Shown: piece after piece, positions 52,369 through 62,500 of the stretch
How the letters are laid out: each line of letters starts with the position of its first letter
Position numbering within the stretch: position 1 is the first letter of the stretch
Origin: Psychrobacter aquaticus CMS 56
GTDB lineage: Bacteria; Pseudomonadota; Gammaproteobacteria; Pseudomonadales; Moraxellaceae
Assembly (NCBI RefSeq): GCF_000471625.1
Contig: NZ_AUSW01000030.1
Location: forward strand, 124,001-188,000
Direction of reading: 5' to 3'
DNA length: 64,000 nt
The notes under the pieces: generated by a model
What the model was told of the DNA's origin: nothing
The model's database searches: none
Seen by the model: the letters and a program-made list of their open reading frames with translations, nothing else
Made by a program: the position numbers and the translations under genes

Positions 52369-53511
52369 TTAGCTTACCCACTGCATCCCCCAACCTATCA
52401 AGGCTAGTAACAGCGCTAGTGGCACGACCAAACGTATTGCTATTCGCCATAGGTTATAAAATGCTTCATTGCCAAAATTCAACGACTTGCGCAAATGACT
52501 TATTTTCATCTGCCAACCTGCAAAAATCGATAGCGACAACACTGCTACGCTACTAATAATGACCAAGATACCGACCAGCCACGTGGTTGGAATAGCGATG
52601 ACCAACACTAGCGCTAACACAAAAGTTATTACCAGACTTACCAATAGTCCAAATTTATGTGCTAATTGTTGGGTACTATAATGTAGTAAGTAACTGACCA
52701 CAAACAATACCCCCACCCAATATAAAAGCTGCCCGATCGGTGGTAATGACATTCCGCTAAGCAATAGAGCAACGCCTCCAACGAGCAACTGCAATATCCA
52801 AATCGGTAATACCAACTTAGTCGCGCGGTACTCATTTGTTGCACGGCTGCGAGCGGTGTTTTGCACATTGTGATTATCGGTGTCTACAGCTGTACCCACT
52901 TGTTTGGTCACTAAATTTTGACCGAACCAGTATAATCCTGTGCCTGCTCCAACACTGACTAGCGCTAGCGCTACTGCACGCGCCCACTCAGTTAAGCTGA
53001 TATCAGTCATAGCAAAATCAATATGGGGCAAGCCATTTGCTACACCCAACAACAACCCAATCACCATCAGCCCTAATCCAATCGGCAAGGGCGCCACGCC
53101 AAGCAAGCTCAGTAAAATGGCAACAACCATCAAGCCTGCAGCGATCGCAAAGCTTGGTACAGTCGGGTCGCTATTGAGTTCAGTGAGGGCGGCCAATATA
53201 CCAGTGCTGGCAGCCGATATAACCAATGCGGCAATAATGATAGAAACCAGTGCTGCCAACCAACCAAAGCTGCGCCACATTGGGCTAACATCTGCTTCGC
53301 GAGTGAGCTTTTGCATCCCTGCCAATGGCGCATCAACACTGCGATAAGCCAAGGCTATCTCAGCATAAACAACAGGCAGTGACACCACTATCATGGCTAA
53401 TAGCCACAATAACCAAAAATCAATCTCACCAATTGATGCAGGTACAAACCAACGAAATAGTAACAACGGTAGCAAAGCTGCAATAAAATAAGAAGCATAA
53501 CGGATCATCAT
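52369..53511 (-). CDS. NSS-like multi-pass membrane protein
   Basis: 380 aa with about ten hydrophobic helices. The N-terminal third, with FWLLWLLAMIVVSLPVVYAE, IALAYRSVDAPLAGM and the following WRSFGWLAALVSIIIAALV, resembles the first helices of sodium:neurotransmitter-symporter-family transporters (unwound helix 1, Glu at the end of helix 2). A hydrophilic loop of about 40 residues follows helix 6. It is shorter than typical NSS members (about 440-500 aa) and the canonical GGGAF-type helix-1 motif is not evident, so assignment is moderate and transport function is inferred. The 3' end overlaps one possible rnfH start. Confidence 0.65.
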   Translation of the reverse strand: MMIRYASYFIAALLPLLLFRWFVPASIGEIDFWLLWLLAMIVVSLPVVYAEIALAYRSVDAPLAGMQKLTREADVSPMWRSFGWLAALVSIIIAALVISAASTGILAALTELNSDPTVPSFAIAAGLMVVAILLSLLGVAPLPIGLGLMVIGLLLGVANGLPHIDFAMTDISLTEWARAVALALVSVGAGTGLYWFGQNLVTKQVGTAVDTDNHNVQNTARSRATNEYRATKLVLPIWILQLLVGGVALLLSGMSLPPIGQLLYWVGVLFVVSYLLHYSTQQLAHKFGLLVSLVITFVLALVLVIAIPTTWLVGILVIISSVAVLSLSIFAGWQMKISHLRKSLNFGNEAFYNLWRIAIRLVVPLALLLALIGWGMQWVS

Positions 53512-53708
53512 AGTCTAAATCCAAGCGATCTAAAGTGAATAACGATAATTTATATCATTTCCAAAAATTTGAGTAGCCAGCACAACGGTCGTCAGTAGCA
53601 CATTTATTAAACTAAACGCCTTTAACGCTGCTAATCGTATTTTTTGGGATTGGTATTATAATCATATAGAGCGATGATAAATATCTGTCAGTGAGTTTTA
53701 TATTGTTT

Positions 53709-53786
53709 ACATAATCGATTCTAAATAAAACAAATGCATTGCATTTCAGTCCCGCTGTATCGTTTTATACTGAACCCACTATATAT
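53709..53786. repeat. MITE-like repeat, internally deleted copy
   Basis: About 78 bp. Its left end TAATCGATTCTAAATAAAAC is the inverse of the right end at 25160-25183. Its right end GTATCGTTTTATACTGAACC, then CACTATATA, is the inverse of the left end at 25021-25045. The whole stem core between TTTCAGTCCCGCTG and the other end is missing. Confidence 0.7.
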
Positions 53787-53808
53787 ATGGTAGACAAGTA
53801 GTTATAAA

Positions 53809-53830
53809 AAAACCCCGAAATCGGGGTTTT
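53809..53830 (-). terminator. Terminator of cytochrome c4 gene
   Basis: AAAACCCCGA and TCGGGGTTTT form a perfect 10-bp stem with a 2-nt loop; A-run on the left gives T-run on the minus strand. Confidence 0.9.
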
Positions 53831-53919
53831 ATCATTAAACAATGACAGACGTATAATCGAGCGCTCAGTAATTTTGGCTACATAATACGCATTATATACT
53901 CGTCAAACAGACTGATATG

Positions 53920-54588
53920 TTAGTGTACGGCGCTTATGTAATCTGACAAGATACGAATGTCACGATCTGATAGTTTCGATGCTACTGTCTGCATCATGCC
54001 CATTTCGCCTTCTTTTGCGGCGTCATTGACTCGCTTCTGTTCATCACTGTCGATATCATCATCGCGGCCAGCGGCACGGAATAGCTTTAGCTGGGTCGAA
54101 ATATATTGCGCATGTTGACCACCTAAACGTGGAAACGCTGCCCAAGTATTACCAACAGCATCTGGACCATGACAACCTGCACAGCCGATGACGCCGCGTG
54201 ACTTATCACCACCTAAGAATAATTTAGTTGCTTCTTGGTTGGTTGCAGGATTACCGAAACCAACACCCCAAGGCGCTTGGCTAGCATAATAACCTGCTAC
54301 ATCAGCCAAATCCTGCTGAGACAAGTTCGCAACTTGTGACTGCATGATGCCATTTTTACGATAGCCGGCTTTGAAATTGACCAACTGCTTGTAAAGATAC
54401 TTTACGTTTTGGCCACCTAAATTAGGCTGTGCAGGGACCATACTGACACCATTCACACCATGACAAGCAGCACAAACAGTTTCTGCAATTTGCTTACCAG
54501 CATTGACGTCGTATTCAGGAACAATAATAGCAGCTTGTACGCTGAAACTTGCAACGCATAAGCTGGCAGCAGCGATTAACTTTTTCAT
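53920..54588 (-). CDS. Cytochrome c4, di-heme
   Basis: 222 aa, periplasmic. Signal peptide (about 19 residues, ending VQA). Two c-type heme sites, CAACH at 39-43 and CAGCH at 136-140, sit in two homologous halves. Axial Met candidates are Met82 and one in EMGMM near residue 197. This is the two-domain layout of cytochrome c4, an electron carrier toward terminal oxidases. AGGA lies 9 nt before the ATG. A mono-heme cytochrome c5 gene precedes it on the same strand. Confidence 0.95.
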   Translation of the reverse strand: MKKLIAAASLCVASFSVQAAIIVPEYDVNAGKQIAETVCAACHGVNGVSMVPAQPNLGGQNVKYLYKQLVNFKAGYRKNGIMQSQVANLSQQDLADVAGYYASQAPWGVGFGNPATNQEATKLFLGGDKSRGVIGCAGCHGPDAVGNTWAAFPRLGGQHAQYISTQLKLFRAAGRDDDIDSDEQKRVNDAAKEGEMGMMQTVASKLSDRDIRILSDYISAVH

Positions 54589-54904
54589 TGATACAAATCC
54601 TACTAGCTCGGCGTAAGCATTATTTAGAGTGATTGTACTGATAAGACACCAGTATAAACTGCCTTTGTCTTAACAAAGCAGATATATATTTTAAGGTCTT
54701 GGACACAAGCAGTCTGAAAGTACTTACTAACATCAGGGTTTATTTTCGATTATTATAGCAAGACTTTGTAGTATTTGCCTACTTAATCATCGTATCTACC
54801 AGTTTTTCTAACAACACGTTAAAATACCCACTAAAAACAAAAAGCGCTAAAGGTTACAAAGCCCAGCGCCTGATTTTGCATGGTTCCGTTTATCCTTTAG
54901 CCAA
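54589..54904. other. Intergenic region cytochrome c5/c4
   Basis: 316 bp. AAAAAGCGCT at 54838-54847 and AGCGCCTGATTTT nearby are only a weak structure after the c5 gene. The region probably carries the c4 promoter. Confidence 0.3.
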
Positions 54905-55240
54905 CTATTTACTCATGTATTCAATCAGCTCGCGATAGTCAGCATCACTACAGCCACTACACAGTCCACCAGCAGGCATTTGCGTCATGCCATTCTTGAC
55001 TGATTTAATGAGGGTTGGCATGCTCTTTTGTTTGATAAGCTGCTGCCACTTAGCACTGTCACCTTTTTTGATGGCATTGAGCGCGCCACTATCGTGACAG
55101 GCGGCACATGAGTTATTATAGGTGGTGGCGATATCAGCGGCATTAGCGCCAGTCATCATGATACCGCTTAATAATACTGCCGCACTGGTCGCTATGCCCG
55201 TACGATACGTTTGGCTAAAAAGTGTGGTGATTGAAAACAT
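54905..55240 (-). CDS. Cytochrome c5 family protein
   Basis: 111 aa, periplasmic mono-heme c-type cytochrome. Signal peptide of about 34 residues (ending ANA). Heme site CAACH at 45-49, axial Met88 in MTQMPAGG, and a CSGC pair (Cys94, Cys97) that forms the disulfide typical of cytochrome c5. A strong AAGGAGG ribosome-binding site precedes the ATG by 7 nt. With the neighbouring c4 it probably serves electron transfer to terminal oxidases. Confidence 0.93.
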   Translation of the reverse strand: MFSITTLFSQTYRTGIATSAAVLLSGIMMTGANAADIATTYNNSCAACHDSGALNAIKKGDSAKWQQLIKQKSMPTLIKSVKNGMTQMPAGGLCSGCSDADYRELIEYMSK

Positions 55241-55602
55241 ACAATACCTCCTTTTGATGTGTCAGGCGTTTAATCCATCATTCTATTAAACATCGTTCTA
55301 CTAAACGTAAATATGACTCTGCTGGACATATCTTATTAAACATTGTAACAATATATTTCACATAAATGTGGATAAATAACGTTTGACTTTGGTAGTTCAT
55401 TTAATAGCAGAAATGAATTTAACCAATAACCTGATTCGCCTTACTGTCGTGTTATTATTTATATGATGCTAATCACCGTTATTTCAATCAGTCAGACTGT
55501 ATATAGTATAGAATGGTGGATAATTTAGAATGATTACTTTCCATTCTTTTATCTACAGCTTTTGATTTAATAGGTTGCTTTAAAACCGTTATTTAAAATT
55601 TT
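55241..55602. other. Divergent intergenic region cytochrome c5/engB
   Basis: 362 bp, AT-rich, containing promoters for both directions. No operator or repeat was recognised. Confidence 0.3.
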
Positions 55603-56397
55603 ATGACCGTATCCAATTTTTTGAAGATTAATGAGCCATTTATGAGTACCCCGTTTACCGACGTTGCCGCCGAACATGCATTGTTCAATACCAAATCTCG
55701 TCAAAAAATTCAACAAACTGAATTTATGACATCAGCGCCTACCTTTCGTCTCTGTCCGCCTGATATGGGATTAGAGGTCGCCTTTGCTGGACGCTCAAAC
55801 GCGGGCAAATCCTCGGCTATCAATGCCTTAACCAACCAGCGCCAACTGGCTCGATCGTCCAAAACGCCAGGGCGCACGCAGATGATTAATTTTTTTAGTA
55901 TTGGTAATACTGAGAGGCGTTTGGTAGATTTACCCGGTTATGGCTATGCGGCTGTACCGCTTGAGATGAAAAAAGAATGGCAGGTTGAGCTAGAAGAGTA
56001 CTTGGTGTCACGTTCTAGCCTTGCAGGCCTAGTGCTGATGACTGACATTCGTCATCCATTGAAATTCTTTGATGAGCAAATGTTACGTTGGGCAAATGAT
56101 GGTGATCTGCCAGTACATATCTTGTTGACCAAAGCAGATAAGCTTAAGTATGGCGCTTCTAAAAACGCCCTACTTAACACTCGCAAAAAACTCAAAAAAC
56201 TGGGCTTAAATTGTACTATTCAGCTGTTTTCAGCCTTAAGAAAAGAAGGTCTTGATGAGTTGGCTGGCGTAATGGGCAATTGGTATGAGTATCAGCTCGA
56301 TGCGGACAAAATTATTGAGTCCTCTTTTGCGTTACTAGAAGGCGCTGAGTTAGAAGACGCTATTGAAAAAGAAAGCGCTCAAAAACAAAGTAAATAA
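55603..56397 (+). CDS. engB: Ribosome-biogenesis GTPase EngB (YsxC/YihA)
   Basis: Up to 264 aa; start may be 55603 or 55642, neither with a strong ribosome-binding site. Small TRAFAC GTPase required for late 50S assembly. G1 [15 protein letters not shown]2 KTPGRTQ, G3 DLPGYGYA, G4 LLTKADK and G5 [12 protein letters not shown] are all present. The N-terminal 45 residues before the G domain and an acidic 30-residue C-terminal tail are longer than in E. coli YihA. It converges on the HAD phosphatase gene. Confidence 0.95.
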   Translation: MTVSNFLKINEPFMSTPFTDVAAEHALFNTKSRQKIQQTEFMTSAPTFRLCPPDMGLEVAFAGRSNAGKSSAINALTNQRQLARSSKTPGRTQMINFFSIGNTERRLVDLPGYGYAAVPLEMKKEWQVELEEYLVSRSSLAGLVLMTDIRHPLKFFDEQMLRWANDGDLPVHILLTKADKLKYGASKNALLNTRKKLKKLGLNCTIQLFSALRKEGLDELAGVMGNWYEYQLDADKIIESSFALLEGAELEDAIEKESAQKQSK

Positions 56398-56415
56398 GTA
56401 TCATCGTCTTAAATC

Positions 56416-56455
56416 AAAAAGGGTTTATCATTATTATCGATAAACCCTTTTTTTA
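56416..56455. terminator. Bidirectional terminator between engB and the HAD gene
   Basis: AAAAAGGGTTTATC and GATAAACCCTTTTT form a perfect 14-bp stem around a short AT loop with T-runs on both strands. Confidence 0.9.
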
Positions 56456-56478
56456 TGATCATTTAAAAGAATTTCTAT

Positions 56479-57192
56479 CTATCCACATAATAGATCCGCC
56501 AATTCTTGCGGCGTATCCACTTGATAAGTAGGACACTGCGCCGCGAGCTCTGCACTAGAGGCCGTACCATAATTTACCGCGATACTGGTCATACCCAATT
56601 GCGTGGCCATTTGAATATCATAGATACTATCACCGATAAAAACTGCATCGGAGATTTGCTGCTGTGTGCGCGCCAAAATATCGCTAAGCATTTGCGGATC
56701 GGGTTTGGAACCTGATTCATCAGCGCAGCGCGTCATAGCAAAATAGTGGTGGCTTTTAGAGGCATCCAATACCCGATCAAGCCCTTTTCTTTTTTTGCCT
56801 GTGGCTACAGCAAGACTTTTGCCGTTATCTTGTAAGGTCTGCAACATGCTTTCTATAGGAGCAAAAAATGGCGTGCGATGACTGTTAGGAATGTAATAAT
56901 CAGCATAGCTTTGCTGAATGGCCAGCTTTTGTGGCGCATCTGCCTGAGGATATAAAATATCAATGCCATTTAGTAAACTAAGCCCGATAATGTCTTTTAC
57001 TGCTTTATCAGTTGTCCCAAATCCATGTGCTTCTCCAGCCACATGCATAGACTCAACGATTAAACCGATTGAATCCATCAATGTCCCATCCCAATCAAAA
57101 ATAATCAGCGTCTTATCTGCTAAGTAGTGATTGGCTGCTAATTGAGTTTTTTTGGCAGTGGTAGAGAGACTGGCGACAGATTGTTCACTCAT
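56479..57192 (-). CDS. HAD-family phosphatase (phosphoglycolate phosphatase-like)
   Basis: 237 aa, cytoplasmic. HAD motif I IFDWDGTLMDS (Asp33 nucleophile, Asp35), motif II LAVATGKKRKGLD, motif III/IV SKPDPQMLSDIL and FIGDSIYDIQMA. An alpha-helical cap lies between motifs I and II (subclass C1). It resembles the Gph/YqaB-like phosphatase that neighbours rluC in many gammaproteobacteria, and the substrate is not certain. AAGG lies upstream of the ATG. It lies 146 bp after the pseudouridine synthase gene on the same strand, likely the same transcript. Confidence 0.92.
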   Translation of the reverse strand: MSEQSVASLSTTAKKTQLAANHYLADKTLIIFDWDGTLMDSIGLIVESMHVAGEAHGFGTTDKAVKDIIGLSLLNGIDILYPQADAPQKLAIQQSYADYYIPNSHRTPFFAPIESMLQTLQDNGKSLAVATGKKRKGLDRVLDASKSHHYFAMTRCADESGSKPDPQMLSDILARTQQQISDAVFIGDSIYDIQMATQLGMTSIAVNYGTASSAELAAQCPTYQVDTPQELADLLCG

Positions 57193-57338
57193 GAAATTAC
57201 CTTAGCGAATAGCGATAATAATTGGTAGAGATGGATAAGAAAACGTCACGGTAGCTTATTCATAAAATAAGGTATCGTGACGTGTTGTTCATGCTTAGTA
57301 ATCAGTAGACTTAAGACTAAAACTTATACATTGAAGTC

Positions 57339-58364
57339 TTATTCAGGCAACTTGGTTTGCTCTGGTAGCCAGTCTGCCATATCCTCTGGTAGCGGTGCCG
57401 TAATCGTTTCATAACCTGGGATATCTAAGCGCCACGCATGTAGACACAAACGATGAACGCCTGATTTATCATGCACATTATACTTATCGTCACCTAAGAT
57501 AGCATGGCCAATATGTGCCAAATGCACGCGGATTTGATGGGTACGTCCTGTCAGCGGCTTGGCTTCAATCAGACTCACTGGCTGACCTGCGAGTATAAAA
57601 CGCGCATGAACCACGATATCCGTTTGGCTTTCTTTTGCTTGGGGATCGTGTGCATCTACTTTGACGCGGCGTTCACCACTGGCAAGCGTATAGCGCAGTA
57701 ATGATGCATCAATCCGTTGCTCATTAAGCGCAGGCTGCCCTTTCGCCAGACATAGATAATGCTTTTGAATGGTTTTGTCCACGAGATGCTGCTGCAACGT
57801 TTTCAGCGCTGAGCGTTTTTTTGAAATCATCAGCAGCCCTGAAGTGTCTTTATCGATGCGATGTACCAGCTCTAGGTATTTTTTACCCGTCACTTCACGC
57901 ATGGCTTCGATGACGCCAAAGTCCAAGCCACTACCCCCATGAACCGCTATACCCGATGGCTTGTTAAGCACTAACATGCCCTCATCTTCATAAACCACAC
58001 GTGCCAATAAGCTCTTGGCAAATTCTGTGCTGATGATGGGTTTTTCGCGCGTCGCAAGCTGTACTGGTGCAATACGTACCACGTCTTCACGCTGCACTCT
58101 GTCATGCGCTTTACAGCGTTTATTGTTGACGCGCACTTCATCAGAGCGAATCATTTTATAGATATGCGGTTTTGGTAAACCTTTTAAGCGATTGAGCAAA
58201 AAGTTATCCAAGCGCTGGTCGTGCTGATGGCGAGTCACTTCAAGGTAGTTCACCTTGCCAAAGTCACTGATTTCGTCGTCAGCGCTTTGTGGGCGAGTTT
58301 TACTATTAAAAATAGCAGGGGCTTCATGGGTCGGTGCGTCGTCAGTCATTTTTGGGTTCGTCAT
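57339..58364 (-). CDS. rluC: 23S rRNA pseudouridine synthase RluC-like
   Basis: 341 aa, RluA/C/D family. An S4 RNA-binding domain (RLDNFLLNRLKGLPKPHIYK...VRVNNKR, about residues 51-100) precedes the catalytic domain with Asp171 in HRIDKDTSGLLMI and the closing GRTHQIRVHLAHIGHAILGD. RluC modifies U955, U2504 and U2580 of 23S rRNA in E. coli. Assignment to RluC rather than RluD rests on position next to RNase E and a HAD phosphatase, the usual neighbours. The first 40 residues are a polar extension; a second ATG at residue 6 is also possible. Confidence 0.93.
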   Translation of the reverse strand: MTNPKMTDDAPTHEAPAIFNSKTRPQSADDEISDFGKVNYLEVTRHQHDQRLDNFLLNRLKGLPKPHIYKMIRSDEVRVNNKRCKAHDRVQREDVVRIAPVQLATREKPIISTEFAKSLLARVVYEDEGMLVLNKPSGIAVHGGSGLDFGVIEAMREVTGKKYLELVHRIDKDTSGLLMISKKRSALKTLQQHLVDKTIQKHYLCLAKGQPALNEQRIDASLLRYTLASGERRVKVDAHDPQAKESQTDIVVHARFILAGQPVSLIEAKPLTGRTHQIRVHLAHIGHAILGDDKYNVHDKSGVHRLCLHAWRLDIPGYETITAPLPEDMADWLPEQTKLPE

Positions 58365-59575
58365 TTTTAGTTAGGTATTTACACAAAGATTTGCTATAGT
58401 TTACCATGTTGAGCGACAATTAAGCAGAGGCTGCAGCAATAATCCTTATTGTTTCAGATAGCACATTACTATTTTTATTACTGATTAATAAAGAAGTATG
58501 AGCTGTATACCTTGCTGATACTGTCTGTTTCATCTGATTTTAGGACAGATTATCTATTTAAAGATATCACTTATAGATATTGATAGATATGATCCCATAA
58601 ATTGTAGATCGTAAAATGAAAGTAATGTACTGATTTTACTCAGTACCATAAAACAATCAGTGACATAAGAAATAGTGACACTAAATACCTTTGTGTTCAT
58701 AACATCCGCGTTGATAATTTTGGCAAAGCGCCTGTTTATTGACCGATAATGACACAACATTGACTCACCACTGCATGACAACGACTTTACTGGATAATTA
58801 TTCATTATTTAATGACTGGTTATCTGATGGTCTTTTAGTGAGCGCCGTTGAGCAAGTATGGGTTATTTAACGTTAGGATCAAAAAGTATATCGATAGCTG
58901 CCTAAGTATTGGTGGTCAAACAGATAACAATAAGTAAGATGTAAATAGATACCACGCCAATGATTTAGTCATTTATTCTGTTTGCCAAGTACGCCCCGCT
59001 GATAACCAAAGCTGCGATACCTAACCTTAAAATACTCAAATATGATTGACGTTATATCCGAAAGAACGATAAATAAAAGTGACCAATTGCTTTACCTAAA
59101 TACATAACTGCTGAGTACGACTATTTTATAGAACAGTACACATTACAGCGATATTATTGCTAGACTTTGATAGATTAATGGCAACAGCACGATACTGCTT
59201 TAGTATCAGTAATTTTAGACCCGTAACTGACCATCTGCCCGCTCTTACAAAGTGTGCCGCTTAGCTACCAATAGAACTTACTGATAACGAAAAGCAAATA
59301 GCACGCTTAAGCATTAATATTTAAGCCAAACCTATCAATAATAGGATATAACTATATAGCCTTACACCCTGTATAACTTATATTTATATGAGCATTGCTA
59401 ATGCACCTTAGGTGAAAAACAAGCCATTGAAAAAGCCCGTGTGCTTTATAAAATCCATGATTTATGTTCTACCGTTGACTAACGTCTACAAACGCTAATT
59501 TATATATTAGCGATATTTGCCATCACGCCCGAAAGACCCCCAAATCGTTGTTATGCGTACTCATAGGATATAAAT
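58365..59575. other. 1.2-kb rne leader/upstream region
   Basis: 1,211 bp separates divergent rluC and rne. It is AT-rich with many stop codons in all frames and no gene with a ribosome-binding site; one minus frame at 58554-58805 lacks support. In other gammaproteobacteria a long structured rne leader lets RNase E control its own mRNA, which may explain the length here. AGGATATAA lies just before the rne ATG. Confidence 0.5.
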
Positions 59576-62500
59576 ATGAAACGCATTTTGATCAACGCTA
59601 CTCAAAACGAAGAAATTCGTGTCGCCTTATGCAAAGGCAACCATCTGTACGATTTCGATTTGGAAAACCGTACTCGCGAGCAAAAAAAATCCAACATCTA
59701 TAAAGGTCATGTGACCCGCGTCGAGCCATCACTTGAAGCCGTTTTTGTTGAATATGGCTCACAGCGCCAAGGTTTTTTACCCATTCGTGAAATTTCTGCC
59801 GAATACTTGAGCGGCAATCCACGTGATGAAAACATCAAAAAACTGATCAAAGAAGGCGACGAATTAATCGTCCAAGTCGAAAAAGAAGAACGCGGTAATA
59901 AAGGCGCGGCTCTATCGACTTATGTGTCACTCGCAGGACGCTATCTGGTATTGATGCCAAACAACCCTCGTGGCGGTGGTATCTCACGTCAAATCTCAGG
60001 CAAACTGCGCGAGGACATGAAGCGTATGCTGGGCAATCTTGATTTGCCAAAAGGTATGAGCGTTATTATTCGTACCGCTGGTATTGGCAAAACTCAAGAA
60101 GATTTGCAGCACGATTTGAACCACCTGCTCAATATCTGGCAAGCCATTCAAGAACAAAACCAAAAATATCCATCACCGCGCTTGGTTCACCAAGAAGCGG
60201 GCGTCGTCACACGTGCTGTCCGCGACTATCTGCGTGATGACATTGCTGAGATTTGGATCGACAACGAAAACGCTTATATTGAAGCGGCAGGTTTTATCGA
60301 TGCAGTAATGCCAAAACAAGCAGAAAAACTACGCAAATATACCGATTATGAGCCGATGTTTTCACGCTTTAATATCGAAAAACAAATCGAAACCGCGTAT
60401 CAGCGTGAAGTTCGTCTGCCCTCAGGTGGCTCTATCGTTATTGACCAAACTGAAGCTCTAGTCTCTATCGATATCAACTCAGCCAAATCCACCAAAGGCT
60501 CAGACGTCGCCGAGACCGCCTACCATACCAATTTAGAAGCCGCCGATGAAATCGCACGCCAGCTACGTCTGCGTGATATGGGTGGTTTGATTGTCATTGA
60601 TTTCATCGATATGAATGACAATAAGCATCAAAAAGAAGTCGAAAAACGACTGATTGATGCCACCAAATATGATCGTGCCCGTGTCCAGTTTGGTGATATC
60701 TCCAAGTTTGGTTTGATGGAAATGAGCCGTCAGCGCCTACGTCCATCATTAGAAGAGTCAACGGGTTATATCTGCCCACGCTGCCATGGTAATGGCATGA
60801 TTCGTGACTTGCGCTCATTGTCACTATCGATCATGCGTCAGATCGAACAAATCGCGCTAAAAGAACGTCAAGGTGAAGTACAAGCAGAAGTACCAACTGA
60901 CATCGCCGCCTTCTTATTGAATGAAAAGCGTGACAGCTTAGTTTATCTTGAACAAGACAGTGGCACGCGCATTACTATTTTGCCACATGCGCATTTAGAA
61001 TCACCAAACTTCAAATTACATTTTAACCGCGACGGCTTTGTCCCATCAAGCTATGAGCGTATTACAGATACTCAGCAGCAAGAACATAGCGATCTTGGCT
61101 ACAATGTTGATTGGCAAACCGCTGAAAAAGAGCGCCCAGAACAGCAACCGACTCGCCAGCCACGCCAAGAATTGGACAGTAAAGCTGCCAATAAACCAAG
61201 CAGCACCGTGGATAGCAACAGTCACAACAACGACCAGCGCACTCATAAAAATACCAACGATAACGATGTTACATCGACGCGTGCACCGCAAACCAATCAC
61301 AGTCAAAGTGTTGCAGCACCTGTCACACCAGTAGCGACACAAACTGCTAGCGTTGAGACAAAGCCCCAACCGCAAGCAGTGGCTTGGCTGTCTAATCTAT
61401 TTGCTAAAGCACCGCAAGCGCAAACGACGCCTAGCGTCAGTAGTAGTGATGCGGCAGAAGCCATTGAAACCCTAGTCAATAATGGCGCGCAGAGTTTAGG
61501 TTCGTTTGGACAAGTCGATAGCAATGCTTTAAGCAGTACCGCAAACAGCGCGCAAACGGCTTCGCAAACCAACAATCAAAAAAATGATGATCAACCAGCA
61601 GATAACAATGCCAATCGTCAGCAGGCGCGTCGTAGTACCGATAGTGATACTGATGACAGCAATAATGAAGATAGAAGAAGACGTAAACCACGCAAGTCTA
61701 GATCCTCTAAGCCTCGTCAGAGAAAAGAGCCGACGGATGAGAGCAGCAACGAGATAAGTGGCAATGCAGATAACAACACTGCAAATGTTACCGCCAACAA
61801 TGTTGATGACAAAGCGGCTGATACACAAGATAAACGCCAGCAAGATAACAAACGTACTAATGATCGCAATCGCAACAATCGTCAAGACAGCAGTCGCAAT
61901 TCGAACGAACGTAATGACTCTGAGGATAAAAACAGCAACACCAACGACGAGCAAACTCGCGCGAAACGCAAATCACACAGTCAACGTGGCTCACGTGGAA
62001 AACTGGAGCGCGGCGAGACATTAACAGCTGATAATAATGCTCAACAACAAGGTCAGCAGGCGAATACTGCAACTAATGGCAACAAAAATCAGTCTGGTAC
62101 GCGTCGTAATCAAAACCCTAATGAAGTTTTGCTACAGGTCAATGAAGCACCTGTTGAGCTTAAATCATCAGAAGTCGTGCATTTGTCGTTAGACAACAGC
62201 AAGTCTACACAAACAAAACATCAGCCCGCTAAGAAACAAAACGCTGCAAATGACGCATCGAAAGACGACTTAGCTAATGAAGATGCAACGAAAGAGCCTA
62301 CTACTCAACAGAGCGCCAATCAAAAGAGCCATGATGTACAAAACTCTGACGACAAAACTACCAATGAGAAAGTGACGGACAAAAGCGCTTTAGAGAACCA
62401 TGGTGTTAAAGATGTCAAAGCTGATGAGTTTAAGGTTAGCGTCACTGAAGATAAGGGACAACATACTGCACCAAAAGCCGATAGTGATGAAGAGAACCAA

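Larger units (their letters stand above)
53512..53919. other. Intergenic region with deleted repeat copy and terminator
   Basis: 408 bp. It contains an internally deleted MITE-like copy (53709-53786) and a terminator (53809-53830) downstream of cytochrome c4. No gene was recognised. Confidence 0.5.

Noticed and set aside
52334..52450. 39-residue N-terminal extension of RnfH
   Set aside because: It overlaps the upstream membrane-protein gene and lacks similarity to the RnfH fold.
58554..58805. 83-aa minus-strand frame in the rne upstream region
   Set aside because: No ribosome-binding site, no family resemblance, composition like random AT-rich DNA.
61529..61954. Long hydrophobic minus-strand frames antisense to the RNase E tail
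   Set aside because: Antisense of Asn/Asp-rich codons gives Ile/Val-rich pseudo-membrane sequences; typical artefact.
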